Shown here piece by piece: positions 27,101 through 35,365 of a DNA stretch of 64,000 nucleotides (its first letter is position 1; each line of letters starts with the position of its first letter). The position numbers were made by a program, and so were the translations under genes. The notes under the pieces are model-generated. The model saw only the letters and a list, made by a program, of their open reading frames with translations. It had not been told where the DNA came from and searched no databases. Source of the stretch: an uncultured Pirellula sp. (lineage in GTDB: Bacteria; Planctomycetota; Planctomycetia; Pirellulales; Pirellulaceae); the NCBI GenBank assembly GCA_903892355.1, contig CAITIE010000108.1, positions 1 to 64,000 on the forward strand, read 5' to 3'.

Positions 27101-27534
27101 TCGGAAACGCAACTGAGCATCCATTCGATAGCGGCTTCGGGAGAACGCTGACTCAAGTGCCGTCGGATGTAATTCAGGCAGAAAACTTGGTGCACGCACG
27201 GCTTGACCGTCTCGTTGCAGGAGCAAGTCATACCGATGTTGCGAATCACGCGACTCGAGTTCACATCGTCGAGGAATGCCATCTGCTTCGGATCGAGTTC
27301 GACCGTGATCGAGGTCGAAAATTGACCTCGAACGGGAGAAACGCCCTCGAGCTCAAAACTCCATTGCAGAGCCACATCCGACTTTTTCAGGCGGGGGAGA
27401 TCGTTCGAGGAGAAGTAACGTGACATCAACAATTGTTGAGGTCGAAACTTCTTTTCGAGCTGTGCAATCGAACTAAGAATGTGAACGACTAAACCACTCG
27501 CTTTCGGCGAATCCAATTGTGCCAAACTCGTCAT
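24199..27534 (-). CDS. SNF2-family helicase-like ATPase with SWIM zinc finger
   Basis: DNA-dependent translocase of 1111 residues (HepA/RapA-like). Near residue 95 is a SWIM zinc finger, CSC ... CVH (C-x-C-xn-C-x-H). A long middle region follows, then the SNF2 ATPase: motif I DDMGLGKT near 680, motif II DEAQ near 768, and the C-terminal helicase lobe with VFSQFVQHL, ISLKAGGTGLNL and the motif VI region AHRLGQ. In bacteria such SWIM-SNF2 proteins are housekeeping but poorly characterised. The TTG at 27576 was rejected for the ATG at 27534. Confidence 0.93.
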   Translation of the reverse strand: MTSLAQLDSPKASGLVVHILSSIAQLEKKFRPQQLLMSRYFSSNDLPRLKKSDVALQWSFELEGVSPVRGQFSTSITVELDPKQMAFLDDVNSSRVIRNIGMTCSCNETVKPCVHQVFCLNYIRRHLSQRSPEAAIEWMLSCVSDGRQAGRKLVESLHYLKPDLEAITEEVDEDDEPERLQRLQWRLTFSSYGVQIQTFLQTSRKRGGWNKGRPIRENLDSVPEEALTHPSDKMLVLLLQSAEDSYRGQTPRVIRECLRMLIDHPNVTLDDQIQTPLRIREIPVEVRLESQGEVFKPAVYQADASIDAIHEQPTLFLGNINNRESLLLRMDKERRVLWMSTLDQRILRLINDLSTAERREAVLDRETAEHFADLIVHVAQPRRLEVQLPESLAGPEQPLEPKIELHLSPRGKEGMQVGLRVACDAVADQPIPGMEPERLRIATAAGRFQLLRALDEEASRADEIADQLQLQLLAYDSQYTWLASSPDEALELLQRIEQLGESAPTVCWPKSQPMQVIGEITPHRLQVKLTSGRDWFGVDGYATLEGLEIPLAELLTALRQGRRFVPLGDGQFALISEALRQRLGAIQDVSIGDPGQIRVSKAGTAVIEEALGSDISVEADMSWKDALARLASAKNLQPVVPSTLQADLREYQTAGYGWLARLAHWGIGGVLADDMGLGKTVQALGILLDRAKNGAALIIAPTSVGSNWQRETERFAPSLRPLLYREHDRQALIDAAGPGDLIITSYQLLQRDVDRFSARAWNTIVLDEAQFIKNFQTKTAQAVRQIQADWHIALSGTPLENHLGELWSLMRTVSPGLLGSWDKFRKNFAEPIERHNNRDRLQALGRVVRPFILRRTKKEVLSELPERTEIVRLAELSEPERKKYDAARLAALTELTKPTTGGETDQQMRIRVLSWLTRLRQLSCHPRLVDKRWDKSSAKLDLFMEIVAELREGEHRALVFSQFVQHLSLLRESLDKQGITYQYLDGATPAAKRQEAVDRFQAGEGDLFLISLKAGGTGLNLTAADYVIHMDPWWNPAVEDQATDRAHRLGQQRAVTVYRLVARDTIEQQILALHEDKRELISGVLDGADRAGRLSTDELISLIRLSQIEGA

Positions 27535-27690
27535 TCCGTGATGCAATCCGTCAGTGGGGTGTGTCGCAAAGTGCAAACCGCCTAGTTTCGCCGAAACAGT
27601 CCCGCTTTGGCAAGGCGAAAAAAGGGCTGTTCCAATTACAATTCGTCGCTATCAGCAAACATTATTCATTGCCAGCTATGTTCTCAGGCC

Positions 27691-29784
27691 TTATTCCTCG
27701 GGTTCGGACGCGTCTTTCTCAGGAATCGGTTTAGGCTCAATGGCTTTGGAATAAGCATCGATGCCACCGACAATCGGGAGCTCAAGTTGGGTCCCAGAAA
27801 GATCGATCTCGAGGCGTGTCCCGGGTTCTGGCCAAAGGGTAAAGTCTCGGTCGCTTGAGAAAATCATCAAGCCGATTTGCTCGCCTGGTGCGATGATTTG
27901 GTCATCGGGCTGGAGTTCGAATGTTACGGTACGAAACTCGCCGGGTGCCATCGGTGTCTCCTCGGCAAGTGACGCTGCGTTCGCTGGATCAGCCCATCCA
28001 CGTGTGATCACATCGTCGGTGATCCGTTCGCTGCCGGTCCATGGCAATGAAACCAGCCACACCGAAAGGCAAGCTGTCGGTCGGTCGCAAGCGACTTTCA
28101 ACTGGATCTTGGAAATTCCAGAAATGTGCAGAGGCTCGCTAAGTTTGGGGGTCGCATAGAGGAGTCGGTGATTGCACCACTCTGCTTGCAGCATCTGTGG
28201 TCCGCTGAACGAGTAGTTATCGATGATCTCCTCGATGGATGCATTGGCGGTCGTCAGCGTCGTGGTATCCGAGGTCTTCGGTGCTAATTCTCCGATAGTG
28301 CGACCACCGGGATGGATCGCGAACGGCACCGATACCGACTCGGGGTTTGGGTATTCAGGATAGATTTCCGGTTTGCTGTTCCGTTTGCCTTCGCGAACGA
28401 TCCATGCATTGGGTTCCTGTTCAATTCCGTTTTGGACCTCGTAGAGATAACGAGTGAACCAGCGATTGAGAAGTTGCAAAGGGGGTTGCCCGCCATGCCC
28501 ACCTTGATGGTAGTACGCCTTGGTGGGAATACCTCGTTCCTTCACCGCCTTGTAAATCCGGTAGCTGTGCTCGGGCATGACATTCCAGTCATTGAACGCG
28601 TGCGCCATCAGCATTGGGGCTTTCATGCGGTCCAGTTGGTTCAAGTAATCACGACTGGCCCAGAACGCGTTGTAATCGCCGCGCACGCGGTCGAAATTCT
28701 CCAGCATCCCTTTGTCTCGCACATTGCAATCGCAGTAGTCGCGACTGGCGTCGTACCCCGAATGAATAAAGTTGTACAAAACGTCGATATCTTCACCCAT
28801 GTAGCCACCTGGATGACGGATCAGGCCGTTGGAGCGATAGTAGTGGTAATACGAAGTATTCGGCGCAACCGGGACGATGCATTCCAGTCCTTCGACACCG
28901 GTAGTCGCTGCTGCAAGCGCCAGGGTTCCGTTATACGACGTCCCAATCATGCCGACTTTGCCAGTGCACCACGTGGCGACCACGGGTTCGTCTCCATCGA
29001 CCGAGGTGTACCCTTTCACACGGCCATTCAACCAATCGATTACCGCTTTCGGAGCCAGCGATTCGTTGACTCCTCCAACGGTCGGACAGCCTTGGGAAAG
29101 ACCTGTTCCTGGGGACGAAGAGTGGACAACAGCAAAGCCGCGAGGGACCCATTCCCCGATATGCTCACCGGACAAACGAGGTCGCTTGCTCATTTGCGGG
29201 ATCTGCGGGGGCGTTTCATGTTTTGGTGGAGGGCTGTTGAGATTCTGACGGGGGCTCCACATGTGAGCGGATGACGTCGAACCGATACCAGCATAGTAGG
29301 GGCTCGACTGGTAGATGACGGGGACTTTCAAGCCATCGGTGTCGGTTTGCTTTGGGCGAGTGACGCTTACGTGCACTCGATCCAGTTTGCCATCGTTGTC
29401 GGAATCGAACTCGGTTTCCACGAACAAGTCATGCTCGATCCAATCGGACTTGAACGCCGGAACAACTTGGGCTTGTCCGTCCTCAAAGACCGGACCAATC
29501 TTGGAAACGGTCGACTCCTGCTGCGTTGAGGAAGCGAGGTTTGACGAGGGAATCGGATCCGCTAGCTCGCCTATAAACCCAAGGGCTGTCCCCCCAAGGA
29601 CTGTCCCCCCAAGGACTGCCCCCCCAAGGACTGCCCCAAAGTGGGCGCTCGCGCTAAGGAGACCCAGGGCCAGCAAGAATCGATTGGTTGCCGCCGAATT
29701 ACAGCACATCGATGGCTTTGAAGATTTAGGCGTGAGCGAATTGACTATTCGTGCGAAGCGAACCATGGATTCGTCGTCCTGCAT
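27691..29784 (-). CDS. X-Pro dipeptidyl-peptidase-like hydrolase (CocE/NonD family)
   Basis: Alpha/beta hydrolase of 697 residues. A signal-like hydrophobic stretch at about 35-55 (FLLALGLLSASA) suggests export; the true start may be an internal Met (29766 or near 29709). The nucleophile elbow is GTSYNGT with Ser near residue 284, the Asp is likely in AHAFNDWNVMPEH and the His in YHQGGHGGQPP. The C-terminal half is the jelly-roll PepX_C domain. It may cleave X-Pro dipeptides, but esterases and acylases share the fold. The signal region contains 15-bp repeats encoding LGGAV/LGGTV. Confidence 0.85.
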   Translation of the reverse strand: MQDDESMVRFARIVNSLTPKSSKPSMCCNSAATNRFLLALGLLSASAHFGAVLGGAVLGGTVLGGTALGFIGELADPIPSSNLASSTQQESTVSKIGPVFEDGQAQVVPAFKSDWIEHDLFVETEFDSDNDGKLDRVHVSVTRPKQTDTDGLKVPVIYQSSPYYAGIGSTSSAHMWSPRQNLNSPPPKHETPPQIPQMSKRPRLSGEHIGEWVPRGFAVVHSSSPGTGLSQGCPTVGGVNESLAPKAVIDWLNGRVKGYTSVDGDEPVVATWCTGKVGMIGTSYNGTLALAAATTGVEGLECIVPVAPNTSYYHYYRSNGLIRHPGGYMGEDIDVLYNFIHSGYDASRDYCDCNVRDKGMLENFDRVRGDYNAFWASRDYLNQLDRMKAPMLMAHAFNDWNVMPEHSYRIYKAVKERGIPTKAYYHQGGHGGQPPLQLLNRWFTRYLYEVQNGIEQEPNAWIVREGKRNSKPEIYPEYPNPESVSVPFAIHPGGRTIGELAPKTSDTTTLTTANASIEEIIDNYSFSGPQMLQAEWCNHRLLYATPKLSEPLHISGISKIQLKVACDRPTACLSVWLVSLPWTGSERITDDVITRGWADPANAASLAEETPMAPGEFRTVTFELQPDDQIIAPGEQIGLMIFSSDRDFTLWPEPGTRLEIDLSGTQLELPIVGGIDAYSKAIEPKPIPEKDASEPEE
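29579..29638 (-). repeat. 15-bp in-frame tandem repeat near the signal peptide
   Basis: Four units of ccaaggactgtcccc with one-base changes at 29579, 29594, 29609 and 29624. They encode a GGTVL-type glycine-rich spacer directly after the hydrophobic segment of the X-Pro peptidase-like protein. Confidence 0.9.
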
Positions 29785-29966
29785 GGAAAGGGGAAATCTC
29801 GATGATCGGCACAGCAGGCAATTAAAGCCAGCCTGCGCTGCGACCGATTGTAATTGATCGCAGCCGTTTTGGTATCAAGAAAAGCTACCGCCGAACGACG
29901 ACCATTCATTGCTGAAAGCAGTTGGTTCATCGCTGTTTGCGGTCGGGGGAGAATCTGCCTAAATCG

Positions 29967-31022
29967 TTATTCCTCAAGCCATTTCTTCCCTGCCAGCGCA
30001 ATGGCTTCTTCGGTGCGTCCTGAGTTCCTCAGCGATGAAAGCATCACTCGATGAATCCATTGATTGCTTATCGAGCGATCTCCTTGTTCGCGTTGCAGAT
30101 TGGCTGGTTCACCGTCGGCAGCAGCATCCAACTTTGTGGCGTTCGCTTTCGAGAATTGAAGCCCCCAATCGTCCGGGATTCCAACGATGACACGAACTTT
30201 GGCGGGCATGAACAAGGCACTAAAAATCGAAGGGCCGACCGGAGCGCCTTCGATCCAAATCGGGATCATAGGTACACCTGCTCGAAGCGCAACCAACGCG
30301 GCTCCTGGGCGAATGGATAACAGGGGGGAACAAGTTCGATTGATGCGCCCCTCAGGAAACATGCCGACGAATTTTCCTTGTTTGGCCAGTGCGATCGCTC
30401 GTTTAGTGGATGCAGTATCGACACCACCACGGTTTGTCGGGATGGCCTGAAAGGCGCGAAGCAAGCTCCCTACCACGGGGGTTTTGAAGTACTCGCCAGC
30501 GACCATCCAGTGGACGCGAGTTCCAGCGATCAATTGAATGAAAAAAGGATCGAGAGAGCAGCAATGGTTGGCGACGAGGACGGCTCCTGATTGCATGCGA
30601 TCGGCGAGCAATCGATTGCGATCGCGGGTTTTTATGCCCTGAGGGGCGGTGTTGGCTGCGCCCTGAGGGGCGGTGTTGGCTGCGCCCTGAGGGGCGGTGT
30701 TGGCTGCGCCCTGAGGGGAGGTGTTTGCTGCGCCCTGAGGGGCGGTGTTGGCTGCGCCCTGAGGGGCGGTGTTGGCTGCGCCCTGAGGGGCGGTGTTGGC
30801 TGCGCCCTGAGGGGCGGTATCGCCGTCGAAGGCGTTCGCATTCGGATCGGCTTCGATCCATTCCAATTCAACCCGCCAAAGGATTCTGGACAATGCGTAA
30901 ACGGGGGCGTAGAGGAACCGTTCGACCAAGGTGTATCGGCCTGGTCCAAATATGGCCCAGCCCGCAGCCAGACCGAGGGCTGCAAGCGACACGATAAGAA
31001 ATATTGATGCAATGATGGTCAT
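29967..31022 (-). CDS. plsC: 1-acylglycerol-3-phosphate O-acyltransferase family protein
   Basis: Membrane acyltransferase of 351 residues. It opens with a transmembrane segment (TIIASIFLIVSLAALGLAAGW). The catalytic HX4D motif is HCCSLDPFF and a later substrate motif is FPEGRINRT, as in PlsC. Between them and the N-terminus, about residues 68-130, sits an eight-residue repeat (AANTAPQG) encoded by a 24-bp minisatellite. This insert lies outside the catalytic domain and is not typical of the family. The frame begins at a TTG at 31049; the ATG at 31022 was chosen. Confidence 0.87.
   Translation of the reverse strand: MTIIASIFLIVSLAALGLAAGWAIFGPGRYTLVERFLYAPVYALSRILWRVELEWIEADPNANAFDGDTAPQGAANTAPQGAANTAPQGAANTAPQGAANTSPQGAANTAPQGAANTAPQGAANTAPQGIKTRDRNRLLADRMQSGAVLVANHCCSLDPFFIQLIAGTRVHWMVAGEYFKTPVVGSLLRAFQAIPTNRGGVDTASTKRAIALAKQGKFVGMFPEGRINRTCSPLLSIRPGAALVALRAGVPMIPIWIEGAPVGPSIFSALFMPAKVRVIVGIPDDWGLQFSKANATKLDAAADGEPANLQREQGDRSISNQWIHRVMLSSLRNSGRTEEAIALAGKKWLEE
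30637..30820 (-). repeat. 24-bp minisatellite inside plsC
   Basis: Seven full copies and one partial copy of ccctgaggggcggtgttggctgcg on the plus strand (every 24 bp from 30637). They are identical except for one substitution (A for C, near 30720), so the expansion is recent. It encodes (AANTAPQG)n in the reading frame of the acyltransferase. Confidence 0.97.
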
Positions 31023-31514
31023 CAGTGGGAAGCCAAGCAGTTGCTGCAACGTTCGGCAGGGTGGATGGTTACGGAAAAAAAGGGGCGTGTCCTACAGGAG
31101 AAGCGAGGGTTGGAAAGCTAGCTAATACTGGAAAACTCCGGGCTTTCGGGGGGTAGTTCGGGAAAAAGAGAGTAGCCAGGGTATGGGCCTTTCGGGTATC
31201 GTAGGGGAGTCGCAATTTTGACGATCTCAGCCGGTCGGCGAGTGCGGCGTCTCCACCATCGAAGCGATGTGTGCTCTGGGTGTTGGGTCGTGATTGAGCC
31301 TCGCGGCCACGGGTTCAATCCAACAATCGGTCGAGAAGCAGAGATCGGTTGCCCAACGAAGCATTGCACACGCAGCTCCTAGGTGGCTCGCCTTAGTTTA
31401 CCACGATTGTGGTTCTAGGGTGCAGCTAAACCAGCACGGCGCATTGAATGGAATATCATGGTGCATGCTGCGATGGTTTTTTGAGATGTCGCCCCCGACC
31501 GGCTTTTTTCTTTT
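31023..31514. other. Intergenic stretch between plsC and rsmH
   Basis: About 490 bp between divergent genes. It contains a T-loop-like gggttcaatcc near 31312, but the flanking bases cannot form a T stem, so no tRNA is called. Short open frames on both strands look unconvincing. Promoters for plsC and rsmH presumably lie here but none could be fixed. Confidence 0.5.
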
Positions 31515-32615
31515 ATGAACGTATCCACAGTCCACATTCCAGTTCTACTCGCTCCGGTCCTCGAAGGCTTGGGCTTAACGGGTCAGGATGCGGAATCATC
31601 GAGTGTTTCAAGACCTGAGAACCCCGAACAACCTCGGGGAATCGTAGATGGAACCCTAGGTGGGGGTGGGCACACCCTTCGGATTTTGCAGTGTCTGGCC
31701 CCTGTCGATTGGGTGCTTGGAATTGATCGGGATCCATCCGCGGTGAGGCGGTTCGTCGAGGGGATGATTCGCGATGGTTGGGAACGAACGGGCACGGAAA
31801 AAGCGATCACGGCAGATTCTGGCACGGCAGATTCTGGCACCGTGGACAGCGGCGACGATGGCTTCGCTTCGGAACAGGTGATTGAGTTGCGGTTACCGCG
31901 CAAGCCAGGGTATCCTCGGTTGTTGGTCGCGTGTGGGTCGTATTGCGATTTACCGGAAATTTTGCAGCGGCAGGGGCTTGGCAAGGTCGACGGAATTTTA
32001 CTGGATCTCGGTTTGTCGAGCGATCAGTTGCAGGACCCATCGCGAGGGTTTTCGTTCAAAGCGACAGGCCCCTTGGACTTGAGATTCAATCCGGAGACGG
32101 GGATTTCTGCGGCAGAGTTATTGCAGCGAAGGTCCGAAGAAGAGATCGCGAACATCATTTATCAGTTTGGTGAAGAGCGATTTTCGCGGCGTGTTGCACG
32201 TGCGATCGTCGAGCGCCGTCGAACTCGACCGATTGAAACCGCTGAGGAGTTAGCGGAACTGGTGCATCGAGTGCTTCCTGGTCGTATTCATGGTCGTATC
32301 GATAGTGCGACCCGCACATTTCAAGCCCTTCGAATTGCAGTCAACCGCGAGTTAGAGCATGTGGAGCATGCGCTGGAAACCTTACCGGCCTGCTTGTCGG
32401 AAGGTGGCCGACTCGTCATTATCTCCTTTCATTCCCTTGAAGATCGGATCGTCAAGCATGCGATGCGCGGTGATGCCCGGTTGAGAGTTTTGACTAAGAA
32501 GCCGATCGAAGCGGATGAACTGGAGTTGTCGAGCAATCCTCGAAGTCGGTCCGCAAAACTGCGGGTCGCAGAACGCCTTGCTCCAGAAATTGGAACTCCA
32601 GAGATTGCAAATTGA
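31515..32615 (+). CDS. rsmH: 16S rRNA m4C1402 methyltransferase RsmH (MraW)
   Basis: Methylates N4 of C1402 in 16S rRNA. The 366-residue protein has HIPVLLAPVLEGL at the start, the SAM motif DGTLGGGGHT, GIDRDPSA, LLDLGLSSDQL and SFHSLEDRIVKH at the end. It is about 50 residues longer than E. coli RsmH because of a low-complexity insert around residues 95-120 with repeated ADSGT. It is not in a mraZ-ftsL cell-division cluster here, which agrees with planctomycetes lacking much of the dcw cluster. Confidence 0.94.
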   Translation: MNVSTVHIPVLLAPVLEGLGLTGQDAESSSVSRPENPEQPRGIVDGTLGGGGHTLRILQCLAPVDWVLGIDRDPSAVRRFVEGMIRDGWERTGTEKAITADSGTADSGTVDSGDDGFASEQVIELRLPRKPGYPRLLVACGSYCDLPEILQRQGLGKVDGILLDLGLSSDQLQDPSRGFSFKATGPLDLRFNPETGISAAELLQRRSEEEIANIIYQFGEERFSRRVARAIVERRRTRPIETAEELAELVHRVLPGRIHGRIDSATRTFQALRIAVNRELEHVEHALETLPACLSEGGRLVIISFHSLEDRIVKHAMRGDARLRVLTKKPIEADELELSSNPRSRSAKLRVAERLAPEIGTPEIAN

Positions 32616-32697
32616 GGCAGTCCGCGATCGTTGATTGCCGATGACTGCCCAACCTTTATTTTAAGCCGTCTTCGATTACAGGAAATCAAGGTCCAAA

Positions 32698-33909
32698 ATG
32701 CCTAATGCAGTTTACGTCATCGGGACCATGGATACCAAGGGCTCGGAAGTTGGCTTTGTTGCCGATGCCATTCGCAAATGGGGGCTTAGCGTCCGGACCG
32801 TTGATGTAGGGACTCTGTCGGAGCCCACGCTAGCCCCGGATATCGATCGTATTAAGGTACTTGCAATGGGTCCAAAAGGCTCGGCATCGCTGGAAGGGTT
32901 GGACCGTGCGCAAGCGGTCGAGCGAATGAGCCTTGCATTGGTCGAATACTTGAAGAAAGAGTACTTGGACGGAGAACTCGGCGGCGCGATCGGGTTGGGA
33001 GGAAGCGGAGGAATATCGTTGATCACCGCTGCGTTGAGAGCGATTCCGATCGGGGTTCCCAAGGTTATGGTTTCTACGGTCGCCAGTGGCAACATCGCTC
33101 CGTATGTTGGCTGTTCCGACGTGTTTGTTTGCCCGTCGGTGGTTGATGTCAGTGGGTTGAACGCGGTCTCCACCAAAATTCTGACCAACGCGGCGAATGC
33201 ATTGGCGGGCATGATGAACGGTGCGGCACCGAGTCATCCGACCAAGCCAGCATTGGGGATGACCATGTTCGGTGTGACGACTCCGTGTGTGACCGGTGTT
33301 CGTCAAGCCCTCGAAGAGATGGGTTACGACTGCTTAGTGTTTCATGCGACAGGGATGGGTGGGCAAGCCATGGAGGGATTGGTCGAAAGCCGATTCATCG
33401 AAGGTTTGCTCGATCTGACCACGACCGAGGTAGCCGACGAGGTTGTCGGTGGCGTGTTTCCTGCAGGTGCGAAGCGATTTGATGTTTTGGCAACAAGCGA
33501 AATACCATGTGTGATGAGTGTTGGGGCGATGGATATGGTCAATTTCGGTGCGAGGCACACGGTGCCGGAATCCTTTAAGGACCGAAAGCTACACATTCAC
33601 AACAGCAATGTTACGTTGATGCGTACCACGCCCGACGAAAACCGCCGTTGTGCGCAGTGGATGATCACCAAGTTGCAACGGGCGCGAGGTCCGATAACAT
33701 TGCTCCTTCCAACGCTTGGTGTTTCGGCACTCGATGCACCGGGGCAACCTTTTCATGACCCCGAAGCCAACGCAGTCTTGTTTGAAGAGCTCGAGCGAGG
33801 GCTTGCGGGGTGTTCGAACATTCGTGTCGAACGTGTGCCCGCCCATATCAACGATGCCGTCTTTATCGAGCGAGCGATCCAGTCATTCCGGGAATTAAGA
33901 ACTTCATAA
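32698..33909 (+). CDS. Tm-1-like ATP-binding domain protein (UPF0261)
   Basis: Protein of 403 residues matching the N-terminal domain of tomato Tm-1, the plant protein that blocks tomato mosaic virus replication. Motifs are [13 protein letters not shown] at the start, [11 protein letters not shown] in the nucleotide-binding loop, [14 protein letters not shown] and [15 protein letters not shown]. The bacterial function is not settled. The gene runs directly into the TIM-barrel partner 14 bp later; the two halves are fused in plants. Confidence 0.88.
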   Translation: MPNAVYVIGTMDTKGSEVGFVADAIRKWGLSVRTVDVGTLSEPTLAPDIDRIKVLAMGPKGSASLEGLDRAQAVERMSLALVEYLKKEYLDGELGGAIGLGGSGGISLITAALRAIPIGVPKVMVSTVASGNIAPYVGCSDVFVCPSVVDVSGLNAVSTKILTNAANALAGMMNGAAPSHPTKPALGMTMFGVTTPCVTGVRQALEEMGYDCLVFHATGMGGQAMEGLVESRFIEGLLDLTTTEVADEVVGGVFPAGAKRFDVLATSEIPCVMSVGAMDMVNFGARHTVPESFKDRKLHIHNSNVTLMRTTPDENRRCAQWMITKLQRARGPITLLLPTLGVSALDAPGQPFHDPEANAVLFEELERGLAGCSNIRVERVPAHINDAVFIERAIQSFRELRTS

Positions 33910-33923
33910 TCATCAAAGAAGCT

Positions 33924-34751
33924 ATGAAAACGAATCGAACAGATATTTTGAACCGCTTGCGGGCTAAAGTAGCAAGTGGAATGCCAATCATCGGCGGCGG
34001 AGCGGGCACAGGGATCTCGGCCAAGTGCGAGGAGGCGGGTGGGATCGATTTGATTGTGATCTACAACTCTGGCCGTTACCGGATGGCTGGACGGGGTTCT
34101 CTTTCCGGGATGCTTGCGTATGGAAATGCGAATCAAATCGTCAAGGAGATGGCTTACGAGGTCTTGACCGCGGTTCGTCATACTCCGGTACTTGCGGGTG
34201 TATGCGGCACCGACCCGTTCATGCTACGTGAACCGTTTTTGAAAGAGTTGCGAGAGTTGGGCTTTGCCGGGATCCAGAACTTCCCAACGGTAGGTCTGAT
34301 CGACGGTATGTTCCGAGCCAACCTCGAGGAAACCGGCATGAGCTATGCCCTCGAGGTCGAATTGATCGCCGCAGCGCGACAAATGGATATGCTGACGACA
34401 CCTTACGTATTCAACACCGATGAGGCCCTGAGGATGGTGGATGCGGGAGCCGACATCATCGTGGCGCATATGGGATTGACCACGAGCGGTACGATCGGTG
34501 CGAAGAGCGCTAAGACATTGGATGATTGCGTCCAGGAAGTCCAGGCGATTACCGATGTGTCCAAGAATCGACGAAGTGACGTTTTGGTCCTTTGCCACGG
34601 GGGCCCGATCGCTTCCCCGGACGACGCGCAGTATATCTTGAGCCGGTGCAAGAATGTCGATGGTTTCTACGGAGCCAGTTCGATGGAGCGTTTACCGACC
34701 GAGATTGCGATCACCGAGCAAGTGCGCAGCTTCACGCGTTTACGAGGATGA
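33924..34751 (+). CDS. Phosphoenolpyruvate-hydrolase-like TIM barrel (Tm-1 C-terminal homolog)
   Basis: Protein of 275 residues like the C-terminal domain of Tm-1 and the PEP hydrolase-like family related to isocitrate lyase/PEP mutase barrels. Characteristic runs are [39 protein letters not shown] and [12 protein letters not shown]. The ATG at 33924 was chosen, since the open frame from 33810 overlaps the upstream gene. It lies in one operon with the UPF0261 gene and the membrane gene 10 bp downstream. Confidence 0.87.
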   Translation: MKTNRTDILNRLRAKVASGMPIIGGGAGTGISAKCEEAGGIDLIVIYNSGRYRMAGRGSLSGMLAYGNANQIVKEMAYEVLTAVRHTPVLAGVCGTDPFMLREPFLKELRELGFAGIQNFPTVGLIDGMFRANLEETGMSYALEVELIAAARQMDMLTTPYVFNTDEALRMVDAGADIIVAHMGLTTSGTIGAKSAKTLDDCVQEVQAITDVSKNRRSDVLVLCHGGPIASPDDAQYILSRCKNVDGFYGASSMERLPTEIAITEQVRSFTRLRG

Positions 34752-34761
34752 TGGTGAAAGG

Positions 34762-35322
34762 ATGAGCACCCCGAATCCTGAAACGAAACCAGCCACTAGT
34801 TTTCAGATCCCCGTTGCTCGCAACATCGCCGAGTTCGGGTTGATCATTGCATGGTGGTTGTGTGTTCTTTGGTTGGTCTCGCAGTTTGAGACTGTTGGCC
34901 TCTGGGCGTCTCTGCTGGTGATCATCGGTTGCTGGGTGAAAACCGTTTTTTTTGGCACCGAGAATTTGAAACAGCTGTACGATTCGGCCCGAAGCGACTT
35001 GTCGCATCATCGCTTTTTACTATTGATGGCGATCAACATGATTCAAATGATTCTGTCGTTCGCGTTCGACTTTCATTTGCTCTACACAATCGATAGGCAT
35101 AGTTTTCTCGGGGTGGCCAGCGAGGCCTCATTCGGTGTGGCCCTATTCGATTTCTTCTACCTGAGCACCTTGAATTTCTCGTTTTTTGGCTACAGCGAGA
35201 TACTGCCTCAGACGATAGTGGCCAAGATCGTCAACCTAACCGAGATCGTCTTGGCGTTCATCACTGTGATCTTCTTGCTTTCGGACTTCGTCAGTTTGAA
35301 GGAATCACTGCGCAAGAGTTAG
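34762..35322 (+). CDS. Small membrane protein resembling an ion channel with an altered filter
   Basis: Protein of 186 residues with about four hydrophobic segments (about 24-40, 48-64, 85-108, 155-175). Between the last two, residues 135-150 (STLNFSFFGYSEILPQ) look like the pore loop of two-helix potassium channels, where TTVGYGD is normal. G143-Y144 is kept but the preceding Thr-Val and following Gly-Asp are changed, so ion selectivity is doubtful. GAAAGG lies just before the ATG. Ten bases separate it from the Tm-1-like pair, so the three may work together; the role is unknown. Confidence 0.7.
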   Translation: MSTPNPETKPATSFQIPVARNIAEFGLIIAWWLCVLWLVSQFETVGLWASLLVIIGCWVKTVFFGTENLKQLYDSARSDLSHHRFLLLMAINMIQMILSFAFDFHLLYTIDRHSFLGVASEASFGVALFDFFYLSTLNFSFFGYSEILPQTIVAKIVNLTEIVLAFITVIFLLSDFVSLKESLRKS

Positions 35323-35365
35323 CAGTCTCTGCTCTTATTCCACTGGGTCTCTTACGGGCAGGCGA

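Noticed and set aside
28312-29274. Plus-strand frame of 320 codons
   Set aside because: Antisense to the X-Pro peptidase-like gene, which has an intact nucleophile motif.
30403-31012. Frames on both strands with long HRPSGRSQ- or PPLRAQPT-type repeats
   Set aside because: These are alternate-frame readings of the 24-bp minisatellite inside plsC.
31300-31330. tRNA-like T-loop sequence gggttcaatcc
   Set aside because: Flanking bases do not pair into a T stem and no acceptor or anticodon arms could be drawn.
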